Shown here: positions 46,525 to 57,190 of the stretch, piece after piece
Numbering within the stretch: position 1 is the stretch's first letter
Layout of the letters: the number at the start of each line of letters is the position of its first letter
Origin: Erigeron canadensis
Lineage: Eukaryota > Streptophyta > Magnoliopsida > Asterales > Asteraceae
Length of the DNA stretch: 64,000 bases
NCBI RefSeq assembly: GCF_010389155.1
Contig: NC_057764.1
Span: 5,270,001 to 5,334,000 of the forward strand
Direction: 5' to 3'
Notes under the pieces: model-generated
Database searches by the model: none
Seen by the model: only the letters and a program-made list of their open reading frames with translations
Told to the model about the DNA's origin: nothing
Program-made: the position numbers and the translations under genes

Positions 46525-49500
46525 ATGGCCCCTCCACCCAATAAAGATGACAACATCATCCAACAAGACTCGTCAATCGATCAAAATCGTCCCATTTCCA
46601 CTATTGTCATCATCATCGGTACTTTCCTTTTCTTGTTTTCATTATATATATATATATTATTTGTATGTATTTGTATTCCTTTTTATTTTTAATAGTTTTT
46701 TGTTGGTTGATGAGTAGCTATGCAGACGGAAGCACTGCCTCTTGTCAATTCCTTTCAGCTAGCTGAAGATGCTAATTCTTTGTAAGGTTTTTTTTTTTTT
46801 TTTGCCATTATTGATTTGATTGTCATTATTGATTGGTTTTTTAATATTCCGGAGGTCTTTCTGGACTCTATGCCTTAGGTAAGGTAGGATTAAGAAAACA
46901 TGATTTGGTAGTTCTTTTTTAATAATTATTATTCCCGATGATTATGCTAGTTTTGAGGTTGTTGTTTTTTATTTTTGTTAAAGTAATATAAAGTAGGTAG
47001 TTTTTTATGGTTTGATTGTTGAGTGTGAAGTGTTTTCTATAAGAAAGATTCCATGGGAAATCCAAACGACAAAAGGACATGATCAAATAAGCATTTTACA
47101 TAATGCGTATAAGGATTCTGCTAACCGTATTGCTTAGGGATATGATTAGCAAGCAGAAATATCTTGTATGTAAAATAACTGGACCCTAAAAGTAATGATT
47201 GACTGTCATTTACGCCACTTCTCTTTATGGCCAGGTAAGTAAAACTCAACTTATAAAACAGAAAATCCTCTTTTGTAATTTATAACAAAAAATTTTAAAA
47301 CTTTCTTTTGTAGTTTTCAACTAATTTACTTAGTTGAGATAGAAGCCTTTTATGCTTTCTAAACTTGAAAATGAACACAACTAAACGCCTTTAAGTTGAT
47401 CAGCACTAAAAAGGGGAATGGTAAGAGAATGATCCAAATGGGGCAATTTCGCAACTTTAGTTAATAATGACATATGGAAAATAAAAAAGTGTGATGTGTT
47501 GAAAGGGTTGTTACAAAAAGTCCGTTTGGACAAAAGAAAAAGAGTCCATCTTTTTTGAAAATGGATATACTAATTGAAAGAAAATTTTCTGAAAATTGTC
47601 ATTGTTATTTTTGTTCAAATAAGAATTATTTCCTGTTATTTAGCAGGAATTTTACATGTATAATGTTGAGCGGTATATTATCCTTGTGAGGTTGTGTATG
47701 TGTTACATTTTGTTACACTGTATGTGATTTGGATATTTAATCTTACAGATTTCCAAAGGGAACTCCATGGGTCCGGTATCATGGTGTTTACAAAGGTCTA
47801 AATGTAAATATCATTTGGCCAGGGAAGGATGCTGTTTTAGGTGAGTACTATCAACTATGCATTCATCTGTTTGTGGAAGGACATACCTGCTAAAGAGTGT
47901 CATCAATGGCTGCTATCCCCTTAGACTGAAGTTTTAATAATCTGACCAAATAAATATTATGAAACTTAAAAGGACGTTGAATCTAGTCATACAACTGAAA
48001 CACATGTCTCATCAAACAAGGATTTTATTGCTATCTACTTGTTACAAACGATTCTATGACTCATGAAGTTATGTCGAAGGGGCTTCTAAGTGCTTTGCTT
48101 TTCTTTGGCTGGAGCTCCCTCTTTGGTTGTACCTTGTAAAGAAGCTGTAGCACTAACCTAAAACTCCAGCTTCTTTTGCAAACATATCCATAGTTTAGTA
48201 ACATCCAATAAAATATCTTTGGATTATGACGTGCACAAAATATATGTAATAATCTAGCTGTATCTATTTGATAGAGGATTTCTTAGTGTAAAGTAGTTTT
48301 GTCATGTAAATGAAGTTTTCGTACTCAGGGGTTGACAGTGTCGGCACTGTTTCCGCGTCTCTTGTGACTTATGCTGCTATTCAGGCCTTGCAACCCGATC
48401 TCATTATAAATGCTGGAACTGCTGGTGGTTTCAAAGTACGCACTTTATTCTGATTATGCTTTATGATTACATCAGAAACTGCTTATTATGGTATGGGGTA
48501 TGGTTAAAGATTTATTATTTTGGTTGTTTGCAGGCAAAAGGAGCATGTATTGGTGATGTGTATCTTGCGTCTGAAGTTGCTTTTCATGACAGAAGGATAC
48601 CAATCCCAGTAAGTTAAACTTAACAATCCAGTCGGAACGTAGTTTGTCAGACTTCATTTTCTTATATCTACTGATTATCGGTGCAGGTTTTTGATCTATA
48701 TGGGGTTGGATTGAGAAAAGGATGCTCTACTCCGAATCTGGTGAAGGAGCTTGAATTTAAGGTTTGATGATTTTGTAGCATTTGCTGTTGCTTGTTACTC
48801 TGTACTTTAGATTCCAATATATACTTGAATCGAAGTCCTTTTACTTTGTAGTCTTTAATGATCTACGTATTGCCAGATATTTTTTTGCAGTAGATTTTTA
48901 AGCAGTCTTTATATCTCTTATAAATTGGCGATATATAAAATTCCATGAAGTTTGCTTACAGACATATAAATTGAAGAAGTGTATTGGTTACTCTAGAATC
49001 AAAACATCATTAGGATGCCAAAAAACGTTGGCTCTAAATGATGTAAAGTCGAACAAATATGTCACCGTTCCTATTCCGACTAATCACATCGAACAGATGG
49101 TGTGTTTCCCTTTCACTCCAACTACTTTTTGACCCTTTATCAGGTTGGAAAACTGTCTACCGGAGACTCTTTGGACATGACCCCACATGATGAAGCTTCA
49201 ATACTTGCAAATGATGCTGTCATTAAAGATATGGAGGTAGCTTTTTTTGGTACTTTATCATGAAATTATTATTGCAAATATGTAACATTAGGTGACTCCA
49301 ACATTAGACTCGAGTTTAAAAGGAAGTGTTGTTTGTATTCAGGGAGCTGCGGTGGGTTACGTTACAGATCTTTTAAATGTACCGGCAATATTTGTAAAAG
49401 CGGTTACTGATATTGTTGATGGAGACAAACCAACTTCTGAAGAATTTTTGCAGAATTTATCTGCAGTAACTGTTGCCCTCGGTAAAGCAGTCACACAGGT

Positions 49501-49540
49501 AGTGGACTACATCAGTGGAAAATCTGTCTCCGAACTCTAA
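46525..49540 (+). CDS. MTN: 5'-methylthioadenosine nucleosidase, complete, eight exons
   Basis: It hydrolyses MTA (and variably SAH) to adenine and a thioribose product, feeding the methionine salvage (Yang) cycle in the cytosol. My exons are 46525-46618, 46718-46781, 47749-47840, 48329-48435, 48534-48608, 48687-48761, 49144-49236 and 49343-49540. All have GT-AG borders and consistent phase, giving 798 nt, 265 aa, close to Arabidopsis MTN1/2. Visible motifs are AMQTEALPLV (acid Glu36), INAGTAGGFK, the substrate-contact DMEGAAV (Met199-Glu200) and KAVTDIVDGDKP (catalytic Asp223). No transit peptide is seen. The 5' UTR is GCC-rich (46500-46520) and CAATAAA lies about 50 bases after the stop. 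No defects were found, so it is probably functional. Confidence 0.96.
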
Positions 49541-49995
49541 ACATTATTTTGAAAACATTTTGGGTGAACACATTGATATGAAGTTATTTCAATAAAGGAT
49601 TAGCCCGAGTAGTTTGAATATATGTATCCACGATCATTAGCATGTGTGGCAAAACGAAAAAGGGTTATATTTATAGCTAAAAACCCATCTTAGCACATGA
49701 ATTGTATTTGATATAATTGTATGTGAAGTGCCATTCGTGTATAAACAAAAAAAATTATGTGCTTTTTGTGGCTTTGGATGGGAATGTACATGGATCTTTG
49801 TATAGAAAAGAGATGTTTGTTTGTTATTGGACAACAGGGAAAAGGGGTGTTTGTATATCTTACTCCATGCTAAAAGCGGTATGGTTAAGTGATCAACGGC
49901 TTTTAAACCATCTATACTAACAAAGCTATCTCAACCTAACGTTTAATTCCTTTTTTTTCCACCTAAACAATCCAACATACAACATTTTACACCTA
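49541..49995. other. 3' flank of the MTN gene
   Basis: A CAATAAA polyadenylation-type signal lies at about 49590. The short open frames here have no family features. Confidence 0.5.
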
Positions 49996-50699
49996 TTAGG
50001 GGCAAGGGTGTAGTCAGCTAATTTTATCGGCAAAAGCCATCGGCTAAATTGGCAAATCGGCAATGCTATGGCACGTCACTCGGCAAGTATCGGCAAGTTT
50101 AATCGGCAAGAATTGATATGCTACATCGGCTAGTTTTGGCCGATCAAAGTGAACGTTGGGAGCGTCCTTATTGACCTTTTTTTTTGTTTTTTTGAGATTT
50201 GAACATTGGGAGCTTTTTTAATTTTTTTTTTTTGTTTTCATCTTCTATATATACAAACACATATTTATTAAACAATCAAACAACAAATTATCGCATACAT
50301 CATTACTATCACATACAATCAAACACCAAACTATCAAATTTCATAAGGCAAAATGTCAGACGATGAACTACCCGTGTATATAATTCTAGAATTCTCGTCG
50401 TCGTCTTCTGGCGTCATCGTCTGTTTTTTATTTTTTTAAGTATTTGTGTGTTTTATGTTTTAAATAAATGTAATGTTTTATTTAGTTGTATTGTGTTTTT
50501 AATAAAAGTGTAAGGTTTCTTTTGAAAATATTTTCAATCGGCAAATTGGCAAAAAATTGGGACTATAGCATGTAATTTGGCAAAGTTTGGCTAGTTTTTA
50601 GCAAAAAAATCTTCGAACACGTGGCGGCTTGTGATTGGCTTGTTTCTTGCCAATTTTTGCCAATTAGCCACAAGTGTGACACTACACCCTTGCCCCTTA
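49996..50699 (+). mobile_element. PIF/Harbinger deletion derivative
   Basis: The element is 49999-50696. Ends are GGGGCAAGGGTGTAGT and the exact inverse ACTACACCCTTGCCCC, with TTA on both sides, the typical Harbinger target duplication. Subterminal ATCGGCAA/TTGGCAA repeats are dense. Inside is an apparent 5' UTR with a TATATATA run, then an ATG frame (50353, MSDDELPVYII..., about 28 codons, Ser-rich), then 3' UTR-like sequence. The transposase body is deleted. Confidence 0.85.
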
Positions 50700-52144
50700 G
50701 CAACATGACTTAAACTGAACTTAATAAATTTGTTTATGATTTTAATTAGTTAAATAAAATTTATGATACATATTAAGGTTATATTTCATTTCAAAAATAA
50801 ATCATTATAACTTGAAAAAACAAGAAAAATAAAAAAATTAAATAACATACTTTTGAAGCCCCTCGTAAGCCAGGTGTCCAAACACACAAAAACACATATT
50901 GTTGATGTTTTCGTGTTCTCAACCATACACTGATACACAGTACCCATGATCTCATGATCATGGGTGTTAAGTATTATTTTAGTCTCAAATCCACTACCCG
51001 TAACCCGTAGGGGGACGACTCGGATACTACTTAACACCTAGCCTTGTCGTACCAACAATATTTATTACCTGTTTATTTTTAAACATGTTTAAATGTGAAG
51101 TTTTTTTTTAAAAAAATGCCGTGATTGTGGTGCCAAAGAGCGCAAGCAAGATATTACTTACAATCCACACATTTGATACCATTTGAAACATTAAAAAGCC
51201 CGGCTCTTCAAAATCAAATTACAACCGAAACCATGGTATAAAAAATTAGCCCACAATCAAAAGCTAATATTAAACTTATCTTCTTTTATTTTGATGAGGT
51301 TGACAACTCTGTTCATGCATCAATACGTAATGGATCGTATTCCCTAAGTCATCATTTTAATCAACATTGACTTTATTATTCGGCGTTAATCCTAGTTGGG
51401 CTTTCTGACAGTTTCAGATATAAGCCCAATTGAGCATCATTTGGACTTAAAGTATACATACTGTATTGGGCCAGTCCTATAAGGCTATAACCATTGACTT
51501 TTTTTTTTTTGAACAGCATGACCATTGACCATTGACATTATATTTTTGCATTGTTCCTGTTAAGTCACTTATAAGTGAACTAAATCGAGAAATCAATATA
51601 TAATGTCTTGCCATTCAGATATATTCACTTAGCATACTACTAGGATGAGATACTTTTAGGCCCCGTTTCATTTTTACCTAATAAACTTAATAGTTAAGAA
51701 CTTAATCATTAAGTCAAAATTCATGTTTCTTTTTTAACTTAATATACAAAAATAACCGTCAATTACTTATATTTCACTTAATATATACAGACATTCTTAA
51801 TGCCACTTAATATACTCAGCACTTTCTAAAAAAAAATGGGTCTTTAGTAGATGATGATTCATATACCAGTTTACCACTTCCTTCTTTTTAACCGTATACC
51901 ATATAAAGACTTGCCTTAGAAATAAAAAAGTCACAATGAACGCATAATTAGCCATAACAAAAGATAAGTCCATAACCAACTTTTATTCATGTACTGCATT
52001 GAAATACATAAAATTTGATTTTTTTACACAAAGAAAAGGATAGAAAACAATGTAAACAAAGAATACTAAGAACTAAGACTTTATGTAGAGGGGAGATGAT
52101 TTAGAATCGATCGTTGTGATAGACCATTCCTTTGGAAAGAATTT
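50700..52144. other. Intergenic DNA downstream of the GASA gene
   Basis: No gene is seen. At about 51660 GGCCCCGTTTCATTTTTACC followed by repeated ACTTAAT resembles hAT-type MITE ends, but the other end was not fixed. Confidence 0.4.
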
Positions 52145-53225
52145 CTAAGGGCACTTCTTTTTGTTTCCTCGGGTGGTCATTTCAGCATAGCAAGCACACG
52201 ATTCATAGTTGCCAGAAGTGCCTGGAGGCACACAGTTGCATCGGCTACAACACGTTCCGCAAGCCCTGTGACATAGGTTAGGCCTCTTTGATAGCTTGCA
52301 CCTTGCTACGCATGCCTCTCCACAATCTGCATTTCACGAATCAATTTGTTAACAGTTAAGCCAACATGAAGCAAAATATATAAGTTATAGAGTTAATTGC
52401 ACAAATCATCCCATGGTGTACACGTTTTGATGGTTTTTACCCCTCCAATTTATTTTTAGTGGATTTCGTCTTTCATCTTTACTATTTTAGGAATACAGCA
52501 TTTTAAGGGATGTAAGGTGCTGAAAAAGTTAGCACACTTTTCGTGTTTTCTATCCCTCAAAAGGACGTAAGGTACTAAAAAAGTAAAGATGAAATTCACC
52601 AAAAATAACTTTGAGGAATGAAAACCACAAGGACCATTTGTGCAACTAACTGTAAGTTGTATATTTGTTTCGACGATATAACAAGTTAAAAGAATGGTGG
52701 TTTTAGAAAAAATACCGATCTTGGTTGGAACCTGTTTGTCAAGAATAGCTTTAGCTTCACTCTGTAACAAAATTGCTAAGTAGTAAGCAAACCATGGAAC
52801 AAAAACTCTATACACATTAACATTAACATAGTTACATAAAGGAAAAATCTAAACACTGAAGTTAGTTTATAGTGATTGGTAACTTGGATTAACGAAACAA
52901 AAAAATTGTCATTTCACTCTACAGAGTAGTTCAAACATTGGCGGAACTTGACCAATTTATTTCTCGGAGCCAAGTTCAAGCAATATGTAAATTGTAACTC
53001 TTTGTATATATATAAAACATTTATGTTCGACGTAATATATATGAACAATAATATTGGGAGGCCTTAATTATAGTTGTCCCCATGGGCTAAAACATGAAAA
53101 TTATGTATTCAAATAGTAAGGAAAAAGAAAAATATTACAAGTTGATTGGAATGAAAGGCTTGGGCAAATTGGATGAGAAAAAGAGAAACAAGTAGTGAAG
53201 CAACCACGGCTTTGGAGATACCCAT
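52145..53225 (-). CDS. GASA: GASA/Snakin cysteine-rich peptide, complete, three exons
   Basis: GASA (gibberellin-stimulated, Snakin) peptides are small secreted proteins with roles in growth, hormone response and defence. Exons are 53225-53139, 52761-52716 and 52326-52145, all GT-AG and in phase, giving 104 aa. Residues 1-23 form a signal peptide (LLVSLFLIQFAQA). A short variable linker follows (residues 24-44), then the C-terminal GASA domain with all 12 cysteines, including RPNLC..ACGTCCSRCNCVPPGTSGN and the KKCP ending. Intron 2 contains a foldback MITE (52391-52655). A near twin lies at 63393 in the same orientation. It is probably functional. Confidence 0.95.
52391..52655. mobile_element. 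Foldback MITE in GASA intron 2
   Basis: The left end, AGTTAATTGCACAAATCATCC, is written here in two parts (AGTTAATTGC, ACAAATCATCC). It matches the inverse of the right end (TTAGTTGCACAAATGGTCC). The arms extend over about 120 bases (AGTGGATTTCGTCTTT versus GGTGAATTTCATCTTT). It is Mutator-like in style. The target duplication is unclear. Confidence 0.7.
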
Positions 53226-53731
53226 ACTCTTAATTCACAATAGAGACTAGAGAGACATAGAGATTTTAGTGTCAAGTGTTTATGGAGTAATGAGTGAACC
53301 ATGGTATTTATAGAGATTAGAGACCGGGGGTGGGTTAGGGAGTCAAACTTTTAGATAATGATGATTGGACTTCGTTACTACGATTTGGTTGCGTTTTGAG
53401 TTGCAAACATTTGGTTGCGTTTTATGTGCTGTTTATTATTTTTTTAATTTTTTCAATTCTTTCTTATAGGAAAAATATGTTATATGTGATGTAGGACAAG
53501 ACAACAAAATTGCAAAACAAGCAAAGCAGACTTCAAAACATCTTACGATAATTAAATTATCAATGTATATTTATAAACGTAAACAGATTACCCTGTTTGG
53601 TAGGTCGGAATCGTAAATGGAATGAAGTGATCCATTCTAATGAAATTCAAAAAAGTTTTTTGTTTTGGAAGATAATTGTGTCTATTCAAAATATGCTTAA
53701 TCCATTTAATTGTTTATACATGAATTAAACA
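53226..53731. other. GASA gene upstream region
   Basis: Promoter of the GASA gene in the minus direction. A minus-strand TATA-like CTATAAATACCATGG lies at about 53300-53315, some 80 bases before the ATG, which would give a short 5' UTR. No other gene is seen. Confidence 0.5.
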
Positions 53732-53732
53732 C

Positions 53733-53805
<73 letters not shown>

Positions 53806-53806
53806 T
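53732..53806. repeat. (ATT)n microsatellite, about 25 units
   Basis: An uninterrupted ATT run. The poly-Ile frame across it is an artefact. Confidence 0.95.
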
Positions 53807-54008
53807 TAATCTTTAGTAATTTTGTTAGGTGGAATGTAGAGTTAGACCAAATATTGACCAGAACGATAAATTGCCTCGATAATGTATTTTTCGTATCAGT
53901 TAAGGCCTGATAACCGATATATCAGCTAATAAAAATCCAATATTTACAACACTTTACTTCACATTAAACATTCCCCCTATAAATCTCTTTACCTCTTCTT
54001 TTAAGTTT

Positions 54009-54235
54009 TTTTTTTAACGTTCGAATGATAACAACCTGTTCGTCTCACTTATCGGCACCCATGTTCTTCAGGCAGGATACTACTTGAATTTTCAAAAAAC
54101 CACGGGGGGATGAAAACCTCTTATTAATTCACCAAACGACACGACGAATAATATGAATAAACCTTGTCCTCTCACGACTCGAACCTGCCCCCCACCCCAG
54201 CCTAAAACTTAAGTTTTGCACAGTGATTTGATTTA
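54009..54235 (-). mobile_element. SINE, family C, copy 2
   Basis: On the minus strand it has B-box GGTTCGAGTCGTGAG in the head and tail ATTCGAACGTTAAAAAAAAA. It matches 17530-17770. Confidence 0.65.
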
Positions 54236-54672
54236 TTTACTCTCAATGAACACTTGGAAAGAGTTTTAATGAACTAATTTACACTTAAAATTAAACTTTT
54301 ATTTTGTTAATTTACAACCTAAATTTTTATTTTTTTATATAATTCCTCACTACATTTATGTAAATTATATTTACATTAACTTACACCACTCAATTTCGTC
54401 ACACCATCACAAATAGTCGCCGTCATCACCACCAGTCATCACTGGTAACTAGGAAAGAATAATAGATCATCAATTTTGGTTAATTATGAGTTCAAATTTA
54501 CATTTTATGCTTTGTGATCGTTGAACTTGATTGATTAGGTTGCTAGCTTTCAACTTTAAAACTTTTCTAATCAGAAGATATATAAGTTTATAACTTTGCC
54601 TTTATAGAAAGAAAATGTAAGACACACTAACGGCGAACCTATGCATGACTAAATATCAATAATGGAAAGCAT
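54236..54672. other. Intergenic DNA with Helitron-H1-like fragment
   Basis: About 54360-54450 resembles the 3' portion of the H1 Helitrons (TTACACCACTCAATTTCGTC, then GTCGCCGTCATCACC) but lacks the terminal hairpin. No gene is seen. Confidence 0.45.
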
Positions 54673-54952
54673 ATACATCATGAAAAAAATAAAAATAAAA
54701 TAAGTAACTGGTCAATGCTGCCTTTCGTGGGTTTTGAGCCCCAATACCTCGACGGTGTATGGGGGAGGTTAAGATGTAGGCAGACCTTACCTCTACCTAT
54801 GTAGAGAGGCTGCTTCCAGTTTCTACCTAAATGGTAGAAAAGGCCCTCCAACCTTTGCATGGGATAAGAATCGAACCCATGACCTCTGTTTCTAGAGACA
54901 AAAGTGTTTACCACTGATCTAACCATGCTGCTTTTCATATATATCATGAAAG
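54673..54952 (-). mobile_element. SINE, family B (Au-like), with target duplication
   Basis: On the minus strand the head is GCAGCATGGTTAGATCAGTGG (shown as GCAGCATGG, TTAGATCAGTGG), then B-box GGTTCGATTC, then CAGCCTCTCTAC and GGTAAGGTCTGCCTACATC, as in plant Au SINEs. Direct repeats of about 13 bases (ATA(C/T)ATCATGAAA) flank the body at about 54673-54686 and 54938-54952. Confidence 0.8.
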
Positions 54953-55086
54953 AGTTAGTTAATTACGAATATAGTTTCATACTAACTACAATGATTTAAA
55001 TTTTTCAAAAAGAAAGGATTAGTAAAATGTGATTCTATGTAAAGAAAAATAATACTTAAATGTGAAGAATCAGAATATATTTATAA
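54953..55086. other. Short intergenic stretch
   Basis: Nothing recognised. Confidence 0.5.
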
Positions 55087-55436
55087 TCTATAACCTCTTA
55101 TACAACATATTAAACTATTCTATTTTAGAAAATTCAACATTTTTTTATACCCAAAATACCTTTATTTTTTAATTCTAATTCCCCTATACACTTACTATAT
55201 ACTTTTATACTATTTAATAAATAAAACGACCATCTCTTTAAAAGTTATGAAGGAATTATCTAAAATACCATTAATGATTAAATTATAATATCAGTTATTT
55301 ATCAAAAATATATCTTCATTAACCTTTTACATCAATTATCTACATCACTCGACGACAGCTCCACCACCAACAGTCGCCCCCGCCACCACACTGTTTCCGC
55401 CACAACCACCACCGCATTGGGCGGGTATCGTGCTAG
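55087..55436 (+). mobile_element. Short Helitron, family H1, copy 3 (350 bp)
   Basis: A|TCTATAACC at the left, and the hairpin-like CCGCATTGGGCGGG with CTAG|T at the right (55433-55436). The internal GC-rich block starts CACTCGACGACAGC. This is the clearest member of the family. Confidence 0.7.
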
Positions 55437-56018
55437 TCTCTTATAAAACAAATTGGTCTTTCTATTTTAGGAAATTCAACACTTTTTTTAATATCCTCAA
55501 AGTACCCCTAAATAACTCTAACAAATATATTTAAGATGGTTAATTTTTGAACCTTATAATTTTTTGTATCTAATTCTCGACTTATATTTAAAATGATAAT
55601 CACGGTTGTATGTCTCATCGTCGCAATTCATGAAAATTACCTAAACAACTTGTATTACCGTTACAACATCTCACGCGTCATAAAGCGTTGCAGCTGGAAC
55701 ACGCGGGCAACCTTCTATTCATAAAAGAAAAGGGAGAATTCAAACAAAGAAAGGTGAGCCTGAGTCCGCGTTCAAACGCATATTTGGAGAGGCTGAATAT
55801 GCCAACAAGGCTGTGGGGACTTATGCATAGTTGGCCTTATCATCATTAAGGTATCAATTATACAAGTTTGGTGAAAAATAGAACAATATGATAACAATGC
55901 CATTGAACTATTATAACATTTATCAATGACAATAAGTATAGTATTTTATTAGACAACATATAATTGTATTTAGCATCTATGATTGTAGAAGATTAAACAA
56001 TGCTGTAAATTTATTAGG
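55437..56018. other. Intergenic DNA
   Basis: No gene is seen. Confidence 0.5.
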
Positions 56019-56239
56019 GTTAAGTGCGCCGTAAATATAACTAACTATGCCCGAAAAGTTATAGTATGCATGAATTCAAGTCGACCTTTATTGTATGTAC
56101 AATAAGTATATGGACTGTCACGTATACCATGTTACATGATTTGAACATTTACTAAGTTCATGCATACAATAAAGATCGACTTAAATTGATGCACACTATA
56201 ACTTTTCAGACATAATTAGTTACATTTTGACGCACTAAA
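56019..56239. mobile_element. Foldback MITE, about 220 bp
   Basis: The left end TTAAGTGCGCC...AACTAACTATG is the inverse of the right CATAATTAGTT...CGCACTAAA. The arms continue through GAAAAGTTATAGT and TTTATTGTATG. Nearly the whole element would fold into one hairpin. Confidence 0.75.
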
Positions 56240-56524
56240 TCTGATTTATTATGCTTATACAAAGAAGCAAATACTCTTACAACAATAATTAAAACCTACA
56301 AAACACCTAGTTTTAATATATCAAATTATGAAATAAGACGATTTTTAACATTAATTATATATAACTATCGTTGAGAGTGAATGTTATCTTGTTTAATCTT
56401 GACTATTTAACTGAATCTTCTTTCAAATCTAACCGTATAAAATAGTGCATTTATAATGGAATCATCATTAAATGGATAATTTAAACATGAGTTAAAATTT
56501 ACCATCACGACATAGTAAATAACT

Positions 56525-56758
56525 AAGGTCATGTTTGTTTAATACTTTATGTATTGAACGAAGAATACTTAATCTGTTAATCTGTTAAGTCAATCATTCA
56601 TTCAACTAAGGTCATGTTTGTTTCTTGATTTAATAAAAAAAAAACTATTTTGACTTAATTCTTATAAACATTATCATTCAACTAAGGTCATGTTTGTTGC
56701 TTGATTTAATAAAAAAAATTACTTTGACTTAATCCATATAAACATTATTAAACATTCA
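56525..56758. repeat. Tandem repeat, about 75-80 bp units
   Basis: Two good units and a partial one share CAACTAAGGTCATGTTTGTT, CTTGATTTAATAAAAAA and TTTGACTTAAT. These are hAT-end-like words. Confidence 0.7.
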
Positions 56759-56904
56759 GTCACTATATCGATTTAGTCACGTAATGGATAAAAAAAAAAA
56801 ATAGATGCTAAATCTTTTCTTTCTGCAAAAGTTTTATTTTTTAAAATGGATGGACGATAATACTTTTGGGTGAAACATTACGGTAATATTTTCGTCTCTC
56901 TTTT

Positions 56905-57190
56905 TTTTAAAGGTGAATTTCACTTGAAACTTCATTCACGATTTGACAGCGGGTGATCTAGCATACATTGTCTTAACCGAGTGCATACTAAAGATCCCAT
57001 TCGAAGTAGAATTGTCTATTTCAAATATCCGATGGGAGAAAACTCTTTACTAATCGGCCCGAAGGCATGACGATTAATAAAGGTAAACTAGACCCCCTCA
57101 GACTTGAACCTGGGTATACCCAAACTAAGTTCTTATAGAAGGAATTCATGTGTCCATCCAAAAGTTAAACACAAGACCTCATAAATGAGG
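56905..57190 (-). mobile_element. SINE, family C, copy 3 (diverged)
   Basis: On the minus strand it has GGTTCAAGTCTGAGG in the head, ATTAATCGTCATGC in the body and CCTTTAAAAAAAAG as tail. Confidence 0.55.

Noticed and set aside
53710..53910. Frame with a poly-isoleucine run
   Set aside because: Translation of the (ATT)n microsatellite.
54678..54947. 89-codon minus frame and a possible tRNA gene (GGTTCGATTC box)
   Set aside because: It is the body of an Au-like SINE with direct repeats; no tRNA cloverleaf beyond the B box.
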